From: Nilaparvata lugens | Lineage: Eukaryota > Arthropoda > Insecta > Hemiptera > Delphacidae | Assembly: GCF_014356525.2 (NCBI RefSeq) | Contig: NC_052507.1 | Coordinates: forward strand, 51,793,963 to 51,857,962 | Reading direction: 5' to 3' | Length of the DNA stretch: 64,000 nt | Shown: one piece after another, positions 25,440 to 36,606 of the stretch | Position numbering within the stretch: position 1 is the first letter of the stretch | Layout of the letters: each line of letters starts with the position of its first letter | Position numbers and translations under genes: made by a program | The notes under the pieces: generated by a model | Told to the model about the DNA's origin: nothing | Seen by the model: the letters and a program-made list of their open reading frames with translations, nothing else | Database searches by the model: none

Positions 25440-26190
25440 ATTATATTAAGCGAGCAATTTCTGTATTTATATATCTGGTTATTTTCCTTATCTGGTTTTT
25501 TATATCTGGCTATTTTTATTTCTGGTTATTTATGTTCTACGGATCTCGAAAACGGCTCTAACGATTTTCACGAAATTTGGAACATAGTAGGTTTATAATA
25601 TAAAGATTCGATTGCACTAGGTCTCATTCTTTGGAAAACTCGTTGAACGACATTAAAAGAATAATTCATCCTTGAAAAACAGATGATAATTTTGTCGTCT
25701 CTCGATAACAGGAGATGCGTGTGCCTGTGTGGGAGAGAGACAGAATTATTTCCAGCTGTGTGATCATAATCAATCAGCGAGAAATTTTATCTAGCTAGAC
25801 AATTTAATCGATTTGATCAACATAATCTGATTTGTTGACATGACATGATAATCCTCCTAAACTATAGTATATCATAATTTTCAAAGTTGATCATTATTTG
25901 ACAATTTCAAGTGATTAGTGAGTGTTATTTTGTTATTCAATTTGGTTTGTATACAATCTGAATTATAATTTTTTTGTTTTCAAATGTTTGAACAGAAAAT
26001 TGAACCTGAATTCAAGTGTATGGAACATAACCTACTTTCTGGACTATTTATAGTGTATAAATCAAAATTCGGGAAAGAAACAGTTTTGGGCTGTGCCTGT
26101 TAGTACTTCCCCAATCATTTTAAAGAATTGTGTTCGGTTTATGAAAAGTCAATAAATGAATAACGAGCGAAGCTCGGTGCCTCGATATTG
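25440..26190 (+). repeat. Dispersed repeat ending ACGAGCGAAGCTCGG
   Basis: Begins with three to four imperfect units of TATCTGGTTATTTTT (25464-25530), then ACGGATCTCGAAAACGGCTC, AACGATTTTCACGAAATTTG and ATTGCACTAGGTCTCATTC. It ends with a retroposon-like AACAGTTTTGGGCT...AATAAATGAATAACG tail and the small palindrome CGAGCGAAGCTCG. I recall this order from planthopper genomic sequence. The 26075-26165 part also resembles 105-200, so the block may be composite. Confidence 0.5.
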
Positions 26191-26636
26191 AGTGTATAAT
26201 GAGTCACCTTCAGCTGAAATGATGAAGTAGTGATAGTATACAATTATAATTTAAATCATCCTAATTTTAAAATATGAAGCATAATAATACGTATAAGTAT
26301 TGTGAACGTGGAGTAATAAGGTCAGAGTATAGAACAAGGTGTATTGAAAAATGGTGGAATGGAGTAGGTACAGCCAGATGAATGATGGAGATATGAAAGA
26401 CGTAGGGAGGAAGGCTTACAAAGGTTGCAGTGCTGTCGTCTACAGAGTCTGGTGCTCAGTGATTGAGTGAGGCTGCCTGGCATGTGGCATGCCACAAGAG
26501 GCACGCCACATGCGGCATGCGGCTTGTAGCCATGCCATGCGGTGCAAAGAGCGATGTTGTCGGCAGATCCTTCTAATGCTGAGACGTGTCTTGGCTGGCA
26601 AGGGAGGCTTTAATTGATGTTGTCACTTGGCCAGTG

Positions 26637-26666
26637 AGAGTGAGTGAGTGAGTGAGTGAGTGAGTG
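26637..26666 (+). repeat. (GAGT)n microsatellite
   Basis: Seven tandem GAGT units. Confidence 0.95.
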
Positions 26667-27084
26667 ACTCATCTATCTCACGTTAATGTTCTCTCTTAAG
26701 TTGATTCAATGAACTAGTTGAATAACCTACATTCAACATTTTCTGTTGTCATCAACTTTTCACGATTTTCTTGAACTTTTCACATTTTTTGTCGTCAACA
26801 TTGATTGAACTGTATAAACAGTATTAAATCAGAGAGTATAGAATATAATAAATTTAGATTCTATTCTGTATTAATACACTACTTATAATCGAACTCATAC
26901 TCATATAAATGAACCAGGCAGGATTTGAAGTGGCTTGCCAGAAACAATTTTCTACCGAGTAGAAGGAAAATGATATTTACAATTTCAAGTTGAAGAATTA
27001 GATAGTTATTAGAGAAGTAAAAGTAGAAAAGTTATTCGAAAAAACAGAGCAGGAACAACAAAGTTATATCTTTAACTAGTTAAT

Positions 27085-27730
27085 TTGTGTTCTTGAAACG
27101 GTTTCGTTTGGAATGTCAACGTCCCTTCGTCTATTTGCCTCCTTTGCTTTCCTGTCCTGTCATGGACCGACGTAGCTCATTAATCATGTCCCAACACCGT
27201 GTTCCCATTTTAATCGTTTTTCTTTTCCTTACTTCTCTTCGTGGTTCTCCTTCTCCCCATATTTGTGTTTATCCTCTTCTTCTTTCTTCACTCATTTGAT
27301 CCATCTATTGATTAATAAATGTAGAGTAAATGTAAAGTCTCATCTCCTCTCCAGTATTCTTCTTTCCTGCCACCTTCCTCCTTTCCTTTGTTCTCTTTTT
27401 CTCAATTTTCTTCCAGCTATGCTCTTGCATTACACTCAATTTCCTATTATCTTTGTATTCTCTTTCAATTCAATCTCTGCGTTTTCTACCAAAAATCGAT
27501 GGCAACTCTCTACAGGTCAACTTTCAACTCTGTTGAAGCTTCTTCTTCTTCTACATGATTGCAGCCTTTTTCCATTCCTGTCCTTCATTTCTGGTCCTCA
27601 CTCTTTTCTAATATTCATTTTTGACTGTAGTGTCTGCACAATTCCTGTTTTTTTCTGCTTTCTGGTGCTGGTTTCTTCTCATTATTTCCTACTGTTATGT
27701 AGTCATGCTTCCCCTTCTCTTTACAGTCAG
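27085..27730 (+). repeat. Pyrimidine-rich tract, about 0.65 kb
   Basis: CT-rich on the plus strand throughout. The 173-residue frame at 27263-27784 is mostly Leu, Ser, Phe and His, as expected from composition, and has no domain I recognise. Confidence 0.65.
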
Positions 27731-28915
27731 GTCGATTTTGTGATAAGCAGAACGAGTGACAAATGTAGAGTGAGACAAGAGTAGAAGAGAGCAGAAATCT
27801 CTATAAAAGAGAGAAAATGGGAAGAGTGTGAGGTGAGTAACGAATTGAGAGAGATGAAGTTAGCCAAAATAGAGCTGGAAAAATTTATATGAAAACTGAG
27901 AGAGAGGTAATAAGAAGAGGAGGGGAGGAAATTGGAATGATAGCCGCTCGAGCGAACGAACACGTTGCGTTGCGTTGGGTAGCACAGTCACGTGATTTAA
28001 AGACATTGACGATTTGCCAGCTTATTAGCAGCGGACGCTCGCTGGCTGGCCGCTAGCCAATTTCTTTATTCGCCCAATGTGAACACCGCCATTCAAACCT
28101 TTATTAATCTCTAGTGCTTGGCGACTTTAATTTGCGCTCACATCCTCAACTGTAACCCGAAAGTAACCCAACAGCCAAGTGATAATTGCAATTGCGTTGT
28201 ACTTGTAAAACCTCTCAAATAAGGGTATTGCTCGCTTGTAGAAATGTGATTTGAAGATATTTGTAGAAATGAGGTGAGTGTATCAGTGATGATTGTTGGT
28301 TTACATTTCTACATATTTGTATCATAAAATTTTCTCTGTTACATCATCGGCTGCTTCCAATTTCCAATTTTGTGAGAGAGAATGAAAATTGAAAAAATTA
28401 CATAGAATTATGAAGATTTTAGAGCTTCATACTTCTGCAACTACATACTCCATACAAAATAATATGTCAAATGTGTAGGAAATACATGTATATCTAAGAA
28501 AACCTACGATAGTTATGCAACCTTTCAAATCTGTGGAACTTATGGAAACGCTGAATTTGTTAACTCTGAGGAAAACTTGAATTTGTTAACTCATGATATG
28601 CTATTACAGAGATATTTTAGTTGGTAACTGAACGAACGAAACCCAGAAAACTTTCAAGCTGTCATTTTCTCAAACCCTGCTTCCATTAAATATAAAAATG
28701 TTATTTTTTATTTTGAATTGGAAATTCATTCCCATGTATGAAATTCTTTATTGGTTATTTTCATTTATTCTTTTTTTTACAATGAAGCACAGCTCAATAG
28801 AGAAAAATCAAGTATACTATTTCTCTCTCAAATTTGGTAACATTAAAAAGTCCGAAATAGATTTATGTCTTCTTGGTTCTCTCTTTAACAAAATTTTTAG
28901 TCTAAAATAGTTATT

Positions 28916-29030
28916 TGTATATCTAGAGTGAAAAGTACTGTTCTTTCTCCCTGAGGGAAAAGTGTGAAGCCCGAGGTGAAGCCGAGGGCAACAATCTTCC
29001 TGAGGGAGAAAAAACATTTTTCACTCATGA
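28916..29030. repeat. GC-rich imperfect hairpin in AT-rich sequence
   Basis: TTTCTCCCTGAGGGA (left) faces TTCCTGAGGGAGAAA (right), and inside them GCCCGAGG faces CCGAGGGC. A word similar to the outer arm (TTCCAGGGAGTAAAG) lies at 29580-29600. TTTTCCTCCACCT at about 29043-29056 has its reverse complement near 29608-29621. The whole 28916-29640 span may therefore be one element of about 0.7 kb. Confidence 0.5.
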
Positions 29031-30315
29031 TATACACAACATTTTTCCTCCACCTACATTTTTATAAAAACTGACAATAAAATAATTTTTAAAAACGTAC
29101 TTGATCAAACAATGTGTTACAACATGATCTTAAAAGTAAACAGAAACAGCTGGCTTGTAATCACAGTTCTCCGCTATGCGCTATCTGCAAAAGTTGTAAC
29201 AACAATGGCCGCCACAACTACAGCTACGATGAAGTTCCTGTTTCAGATTTGATCAGTTAATGAGGAATGGTATTTTTGCTGGTATTTTGAAATGGAATAA
29301 AAAAATGATAGTTTAGTGATATGAAGTTCGTAATAATTTTATCATACAAACATAAATTTCACATATTGATCAAATGTCTGGTTGAGGTATTGAATTTAGT
29401 TGGTTTAATGACTACTCTATATGCTTCCTCATCTGAGCTTAGACCTTCTAACCTATTTCAAATGCACGTTTTTAAAATAGAGATGCTTCCCATGTTATTC
29501 AAATGGAGCTATTTTTACGCTCTAGGGAGTTTTCCTGTTTTTTCCTTCCGAGAGCGAAAACGTGACACTTTAGTATTATGTTCCAGGGAGTAAAGTAAGC
29601 ACTATAGACAGGAGGTGGAGGAAAACATTTTTAAAACACACTTTTGAATTCCGATATTTCAAATACCAAATTTATAATAATAATTTATACCACTCAGTTA
29701 GTTTTAAAGTAGAAAATATTCAAATTCAAATATTAAAAAGTGAACTGTCGTTAAAATTATTAACATCCTACGCGTATTCTCGAGTGAACAGGATTGATTT
29801 ATTTATGTATACTTACTGAAAATGGAGACTCACTTTGAGCAAGCAATTATCCAAGTGCTTTATTTCTACTGTACTCTTAATAAAATTGAAGACCCTTGAA
29901 TGTTTGCAGAGACCACATACTTTTTGAAAATAGAAATCTAGCAAATGATACAATCAGAGTTTCTGATTTGTATTCATTTCAAAACGGACATCAAGATTAA
30001 TGTGTAGGAATTCTTGTCAATGGACACATCACACTGAAACATAGAAAATCGTCATTGCCGTTCATTAATCAAACCTTTGGCGTGTGCAGCCGTCATGAAT
30101 GGTACAATGGCGTGCGGTGTGTAACATCCTCGCCAAAATTCATTCCGGATTCTTTCACAATGCCCGAAAAGCGTCATCCGGAATCAAAGTCGTCCTGATA
30201 TGAAAGAATCGAGTTGGCAGTGGCTTTCAACTTCTTTCTGGCCCTTGAAAAAAAATGAGGAAAATACATCCGTTTCTTTCCATAGCTGTGCTTTTGTGAG
30301 ATACACTCCAACCGA

Positions 30316-30345
30316 TCAGCATTGGTTGGATGGGAACCATGGATG
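30316..30345 (+). repeat. Recurrent 30-bp motif, copy 4
   Basis: TCAGCATTGG, TTGGATGG and GAACCATGGATG. The first 18 bases agree closely with the copy at 50293; the last part is diverged. Confidence 0.55.
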
Positions 30346-30401
30346 GCATTTATAGGAGATAGTGACCGTTTGAAGTGAATCTCACTTTTGTCATATTGTT
30401 G

Positions 30402-30416
30402 CCCCCCCCCCCCCCC
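30402..30416 (+). repeat. C homopolymer, 15 bp
   Basis: Fifteen consecutive C, an error-prone length for assembly. Confidence 0.95.
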
Positions 30417-30837
30417 GACTGGGACACCCAAACTGAAAATCGATCCAGCTATATGTCATGGCTGTCTTCTGCCATACATATATATGATGAGTGGTCCCAA
30501 TCTACTCCTCCTCATTCTCCTCCCTCCTCCTGCACCACCATCCTCATGAAGGCACTCTAAAAAAGAAATACGTTGCCATTTTAAATGTGCGAGCAGCAAA
30601 AGTTTGAAAAATTGGTTATGCTTGCTCGTGATCCGGAACATGAATTATTAACGTTCAGGAATTCGTCTAATTTCGCCCGATCGTATTTCTCTTCTGAGTA
30701 CTTTTCTCTCGACCGGATGAACATTACTTGACGCTTCTGCTACAGAACTTTATCCTTTTGAAGTTTTGCTGTTCAATTTTATCAATTTATCTAATGATAC
30801 AATTACTAATAATATGGTTTTATGATTGGGAGAGTAC

Positions 30838-31735
30838 AACAGGCTTCTCTCCTAAACTGTTGCAAAGGATGCAGAAGATTTAGAATTAGATACTTTTGTC
30901 AATTTTCATGCCATTGCCCAATTCATCAGTCAACATAACCCCAAAGGCTCAAAGTAAATGGAACTAAAACGCTGCTCTTGCAATTCAAACATAGAAATTA
31001 TTACGCATAACTTGAAGAGAGAAACGTTCAAATAAATGGAGTGAATGATGAACAACCTCTGTCTGTGAAATTTCTGGGTGTCCTGCTGGACCAGAACTTA
31101 TCTTGGGATAACTATATCGATCAATTGAGCTGTAAAATATCATCTGGAGTGTTTGCATTCAGGCAGATTTCAAGATTAAGTACTGGGAACACTATCTTAA
31201 CTTGTACAGTTTATCATGCCATCATTATGTCGCATATTCGGTATGCCATATTGGTATGGGGAGGCTCCAGTCTCAAACATTTAGTTGGAGATTTCATAAT
31301 CCTAAAGAGAGCTGTGAGAGCAATAAAAGGTCCTAAGCCTTAAGCCATTAGAGTCCTGCAGAGAGTATTTTGAAGATCTAGGACTACTAAGTGTGCCTGC
31401 ACTGTACATTTACGAAGTGATTATGTATAATAAGAGATAAAGAGTTTATAAGAAACTTACTGTGACATGACACAAGAAATAAGAGTAAATTTTCTGCACA
31501 ATACCACAGGACAGCTCGGTATGAGAAAAAGCCTTCTTATATGGGTATCAAATTTATGTATAAAGTGCCGTCAGCTTTCAGAGAAAATGATAATAAGGAG
31601 AAAAACAATATTATTCTCAAGAATTACGAACTTTACCAACTTGAAAGTACGACCAAGACTAATAGACACTACGCTGTACATTAAAGAAGAAACGAGTAAG
31701 TCACAAGTCATGAAAACTAGACCTTAGAAATCGTA
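30838..31735 (+). pseudogene. Decayed non-LTR retrotransposon reverse transcriptase (Jockey/CR1-like)
   Basis: A LINE fragment covering the downstream part of the reverse transcriptase, broken into pieces by stops and frameshifts. In order: a DAEDLELDTFVNF segment (about 30869-30910), a GTKTLLLQFKHRNYY segment in another frame (about 30960-31005), then the longest open piece (31041-31343) with SVKFLGVLLDQNLSW, CKISSGVFAFRQIS, SHIRYAILVWG and LKRAVRAIKG. Next come ESCREYFEDLGLLSVPALYI just past the stop at 31343 and a last piece with YMGIKF and VPSAFRE (about 31540-31590). These are the usual post-palm features of Jockey/CR1 clade enzymes. The polymerase motifs with the catalytic aspartates are missing or unreadable, so this copy is inactive. 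Clade assignment is by resemblance only. Confidence 0.8.
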
Positions 31736-32129
31736 CCAAGCTGAAAAGTAACGAATAAGCAAACTGGATGGATGAGAACCTTCATGAATTTGAAAGTTTC
31801 TGTTTTTCTCTTGATAAATCTGAATTCCAATTACAATCAATACAGTGAGATAATATTTTATAATTGACGCTTTCCACTTACCATTTACCATTTACGATAA
31901 GGAATTGATTGTTTTCTGAGGTTGGTAGCAACTGTAAGAGTTCGTTGACACGAAAGCTTGCTGATTTATCGAAGAAGGGGTGAGAGTCAAATCGACAGTC
32001 GAACTGTTTCAAGAGAAACGAGTTGTGTCAAAGAAATAGAAGCCCTGTCCGTTACCAAGGCGTCGAATGAAAAATACAATTCCACTCAGACATGATTGAA
32101 AACAATGTTAGTGACAGCTTCAAATATGG

Positions 32130-32400
32130 ATCGGCCACTTCGTTTCCCCTTTTTTCCTTCTCGTCCTTCTCCTCCTGCTCCTCCTCCTCCTTCTACTCCT
32201 ACTCTTCCACCACTCCTCCTCCTCCTACTCCTCCTCCCCCTCCTACTCCTCTTCCTCCTCCTCCTCTTCCTCCACCTCCTCATCTTCCTCATCTTGATTC
32301 TTCCCAATATACCACTTTCATTCTTCTTCGTCTACTTATTTTTCGTTATAAGAGACATCTTACCTTCTTCTCCCCCTGTTTCTTTTTGAATACAAGCAAT
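32130..32400 (+). repeat. (CTC)/(TCC)-rich polypyrimidine tract
   Basis: Dense CTC, TCC and TTC triplets at 32155-32300. The Pro- and Ser-rich frames on the plus strand and the Arg-rich frame on the minus strand are compositional. Confidence 0.85.
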
Positions 32401-32499
32401 TCGATTCGTCCTTGTCAGGATGTTGCTTCTCTTGGTTCAAAAACAAACTGGCATAACATATTCCAAATCAGTAAACAACTTACATTCAATATCTGAATG

Positions 32500-34295
32500 A
32501 TATCTCCAATATTTATCATCACTTTTTGTTCCAGGTACTAATTATCACGTTGACTCGATTTCTCGAAAGGTAAATACGTAGTTTTACAAACTTAACCATA
32601 ATAACCTATATTATGATTAGATTGAATTATCCGTCGAATGTCACCTCAATGTTTGCGACTTAAGTTTTCAATTTATGTTTGCTATTAATTAATATTAAAT
32701 CTTTTGCTTATTTTTTATCCAACAATACTATTTGAGTTTCAACCTTTTTCGCTTGGATTATAATAATTGCTGTAATGAGAGTTCCTATGCATAGTGCGCT
32801 CGCATTATTGCATTTTTGGATTATCTATCATCGTATCAAATCTTAATTATCAAGTAAATATTTCAATAACATAATGTATATTTTAATAGTTCAGTTTACA
32901 CTGTGAGATTTTTTAATCTCAATAATTACCGATTAGTGAAAATGATACTCAACTATATACGAGCTGAGAGAGTAAGCAGTGTATTATTCTGGAAACAAAA
33001 GTTGATAGGAGTAATTAAAGCAATTACCACTGTAGCCACGTGCAAATACTAACGAACGTGTCCCAGTCTGGTTGCTGGGTGCTGGGTGCTGGGTCTGCTC
33101 CTGTGTATTCATCCAACCAACCAAACACCACCCTTTTAATGTGTTTGTCATTACATTCGTTCGCTTTTCTACTAATGCACTCAATTTTAAAGAAGATATC
33201 TTGTTTCTCCCATTAGAGATTCTGTTCAATTTTATCTGATGATTGAGTACATCGGAGTGCACTTGCTTAATTGTTTGTTATAATACTTCAAAAATCACGA
33301 AAATATCATATGTTGTTCACTGTTATGACTGACATGTTATGAAGTGAAAAACGCAGGTAGGGTGTGAATCAAAGATTACGGATGTCGCCATAGTAATTCT
33401 CATCATATTATGATATCTTAGTTGATATAGTCGATAGACATTTGAAAAAACATGCTAAATTGAGTCGCGCGTTTTATAGATCTTCTTCACAATACAATAT
33501 CATTTTCCTCAAGCGTCTGACACAGTTGAGTACAAATTATTTATTTTACATTCTCTGTTTTGCTTAACTCTGGCATAACTTGGAAAGAGATTTAAATTTA
33601 GTAACATGGACTGACTCTTCAATTCTTAGAATAATTAATTCATTTTTCGACTCGTCGATTTTCCACTTCCTTCAGGTTTCATGATTTTGTTCAACCTCTT
33701 TCTCCTCATGCATTAGTTTTACTTGTTGTTAGTTTTATTAACACACTACATAGTTACATAACATACACTCATACATACATAGCATTACTTGGTGCTAGTT
33801 TCATCCATTCGAACTGAAATTTTGATAATATAATGCAACTAGAATTTTTAATTGACTTTGAGAATGAAAGAGATGAAAATGAAAGAATTGACTTCAAGAA
33901 TGATGGGAAGAATTCTCTGTTACGTATGTTGAATTTTAAAAGTTTTTACAATACTATATATTTGTTATATATACTAGTAGCTCGAAGAACAGTGGAACTA
34001 TCTACTCTCACTAACATAACTACTAACACACGCCCGCCTATTCACACACAAACACACATACAAATAGGATTTAGAGTATGATGATAAATGCAATAGGATC
34101 GGTGGAGGACGATGAGAAATAGAAGTTCCTTAAACTTCTAAGCTATGATGCACGGTTGAAGAGATAAAATACATTATCTGAAACTTGAAATGTGGGACTT
34201 TGCAGGGGGGGGGGAATTACCGAATTATAAAAAATTCAAAATTTTCAAAATGTGATTTATGAAATGAGATCGCCTTGAAGCGCTGGAAAATAGAA
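32500..34295. other. No gene seen
   Basis: AT-rich unique sequence. The short frames at 32984-33262 and 33833-34081 have no recognisable feature. A G-run lies at 34206-34214. Confidence 0.5.
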
Positions 34296-34300
34296 GTCTC

Positions 34301-34338
34301 TTAACCCTTTCTATCCCACTGTTGTTCCTGAACAACAT
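34301..34338 (+). repeat. piggyBac-like 5' terminus at a TTAA site
   Basis: TTAA is followed directly by CCCTTTCTATCCC, then the short palindrome GTTGTTCCTGAACAAC. TTAA target sites and termini opening with CCCTTT or similar are hallmarks of piggyBac transposons. The coding remnants 0.5-1.4 kb downstream are in the expected orientation. I did not find a matching GGG...TTAA right end. Confidence 0.7.
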
Positions 34339-34813
34339 GACTTTCTATGATGTCTATTGGATCAGTGATTTAATGAATCTGCCATCTACTGGCCTTGTTT
34401 GAAAGCTACATTAGTCTAGTTTAGTATTATACCACTAGAGAGCACTCAAATGCAGTCTAATTTCTGAAAAAGCAGCTGTCATATCCAATTGTACCAACAC
34501 TTCAATGTGACAATTTTCTTCGGTTTTTATAATTTTTTATAAAATTCTAAAGAACTGAAAATAAGAATAAAAAATATCCATATAATTGTTTATTATTTCA
34601 TGATGAAATATCAGTCATAGGAATAGAAACTTGAACAAAAATATCATTTATATTCAAAATTTTATGTCTGTTGTTTTAGAACAACATTGGGCCGTTAGAG
34701 GAGTCACATGTGAGGAGACTTTGAGGTTATGTTATTGTGTTTCTCTCAGTTTTCAAACGCGTTCGTGGAGTTATTGTTTATTGAATTATTGTGGATGATT
34801 GTTTTTCGTTATA

Positions 34814-35056
34814 ATGTACAAAATCTTGGATAATGAAGATTTAGACAAACTCATGAATCTTCCTGAAGATGAGTTGAATAGTTTTTTAGAAATCAAGATA
34901 CCGGACAGTAATATTATTGCTGATCCTCTACAAGAGAATGTACAGGTAAGATTCTCTCCAATTTATTTTCAAAAGTCTGTTTTACCTGTGCAATCTAAAT
35001 CATTACCTGAGTCAGCAGTCCTGTATTACAGGACTCATTGGTATGAAAGCAAATAG
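34814..35056 (+). pseudogene. Probable N-terminal piece of a piggyBac transposase
   Basis: An open frame beginning with ATG at 34814 and coding an acidic N-terminus with NEDLDKLMNLPEDELNSF. It is about 0.5 kb inside the piggyBac-like terminus, the usual distance for a transposase start. At 34941-34951 the sequence reads TACAG then GTAAGA, a consensus splice donor exactly at a codon boundary after residue 44, so the frame beyond it may be intronic. All the central transposase (the DDD catalytic region) is absent downstream, where a MITE-like element begins at 35061. Assignment rests on position and on the C-terminal remnant at 35540-35691, not on residue identity to a known N-terminus. Confidence 0.5.
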
Positions 35057-35060
35057 CCTA

Positions 35061-35519
35061 AAGCTACGTTTACACTATATGTAGTTGTACACTATAGTAC
35101 ATTATACATTACATTATAGTAGTGTACACTATATGTAGCTGGGGAGCTATATGAAATTTGAGCTACATATAGCTCTGCTATAAGGAGATCTATGCAAATT
35201 TCATGTAGCAGAGCTACATATAGTTTGGAATAAACCACTATTCACTGCTTAGTTATCCCAACCAGATGCCAAAGAAGAATGTACGTAGTTCTTGCAGCAG
35301 CCACTGCTTTCGGCGAAGCTACTGTGATGCTTTCAGCACAGAGAAGAGAGAGAAGATATTGGATAATTTTGTAAATTTTGGATAGCTCATTTTCTGCTAT
35401 ATAGCTGAGAAAATAGGCTCAACTGCTATATAGCATATCTCCAAAGTCACTCTTTGAACTTGTAGCAGAGCTTTATAGCTGAGCTACATGTAGCTCTGCT
35501 ACATAGTGTAACCTAGCTT
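35061..35519. mobile_element. MITE-like element with 21-24-bp inverted ends
   Basis: Left end AAGCTACGTTTACACTATAT (35061-35084 in full) faces the right end CTACATAGTGTAACCTAGCTT read in reverse (35499-35519), with three missing bases and one mismatch. The interior is built of repeated words such as GAGCTACATATAG, GTAGCAGAGCT and AGCTCTGCTA in both orientations, so the whole 0.46 kb can fold back extensively. It carries no coding frame. It sits between the N- and C-terminal coding pieces of the piggyBac remnant. No target duplication was resolved. Confidence 0.65.
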
Positions 35520-35539
35520 CATAATTCCCTTTTTCTCCA

Positions 35540-35691
35540 GACACTGGAAGAAATATTGGGCACGAACATGGGTATTTTGCAAAACAAGGAAGCTGTGTAA
35601 GACTGGGTACACCAAGGTGTATTGCACAAAATGTGGAGTACGTCTTTGCTCAGTCCCAAACAGAATGTGCTTCAATGATTACCATAGATAA
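35540..35691 (+). pseudogene. C-terminal cysteine-rich domain of a piggyBac transposase
   Basis: One frame ends at TAA (35689-35691) and reads RTWVFCKTRKLCKTGYTKVY followed by CTKCGVRLCSVPNRMCFNDY. The cysteine spacing is C-X5-C-X8-C-X2-C-X4-C-X6-C, the cross-brace zinc-finger type that closes piggyBac transposases and binds the terminal repeats. TTTTCTCCAG just upstream (about 35532-35541) resembles a splice acceptor. However, joining it to the donor after residue 44 of the upstream piece would read the wrong frame, TLEEILGTN, and stop quickly. I therefore read this as an internally deleted, inactive copy. Confidence 0.8.
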
Positions 35692-35816
35692 AATAAAAAA
35701 ATCCAATAGGCTACAAGGAACAACTTGTTCTACAAAAATAGTAAATATGATAAAGTAGTAGATGTAAGTAGATGTAGTAAAGTAGTAAATTTATAATATG
35801 ATAAACCCCAATTTCC

Positions 35817-36018
35817 AGTTTTTAGTTTGTTTCATATTATGTAAGTATGTATCAGTTAGATATGAACATAATAAATAAGTTAGTAACCAAAATATAGTTT
35901 TAAAAAAGTAGGAAATTTATGATATTTAGAACCTTATTTTCAGTTTCAATTTCACGTTTTTATATTATGTAAATATGTATCAGTTATGAATATAATAAAT
36001 AAGTTAGTCACCAAACAT
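35817..36018 (+). repeat. Imperfect tandem duplication downstream of piggyBac remnant
   Basis: ATATTATGTAAGTATGTATC and ATATTATGTAAATATGTATC, each followed by AATAAATAAGTTAGT, about 120 bp apart. They may be repeated 3' untranslated sequence of the transposon. Confidence 0.75.
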
Positions 36019-36237
36019 TTTGTGAAACATTGCACTTGATGAAGATTAAATTCTCTATGTTTACGGCGCAATATCGAGCCTTATTATCAATCAATTAAAT
36101 CTCTTGATCAAACAATTCGGCAATTCTTCAATGGATCTTGGTGCTTGAAAATATTGTTTTATTCAAAAAATTGGATTATTAAATATATTATTTTACATGA
36201 GTACAGTTCTATGGAAGTACTGGTTTTTTAAAATCAT

Positions 36238-36437
36238 TTCCCAATTACAACTGACAACTTCTCGATTTCAAATCGAATGTTCTCAAATTTAAATGATACT
36301 TTCTCAAATAAAATTCACTATTCTCAATTACAAGTGATGACTTCTCGAATACAATTGACTATTCTCATTTACATCTCACGTTTTCTCAAATGTAAAGGAC
36401 TATTCTCAATTACAATTGATACTTTCTCAAATACAGT
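36238..36437 (+). repeat. Degenerate 20-22-bp minisatellite
   Basis: About nine to ten diverged units, each starting TTCTC and followed by A(A/T)TTACAA or AAATACAATTGA-like words. Clearest units lie at 36318-36360. The 109-residue frame at 36277-36606 runs through it and is not called. Confidence 0.7.
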
Positions 36438-36606
36438 TGGAAAAGGTGTAGATCTTCGAAATGATAATGAGTTCAACATTGTGCTTATGCTCGTTTTATT
36501 GACAATTTATAACAAAACTCTAGAAATAACTATGGAAAGAGGGATTCCAGATTCCAGCACACATGGACCAGTTATGATTTCAACAATTTTGATAGCTTTA
36601 CAGTGA

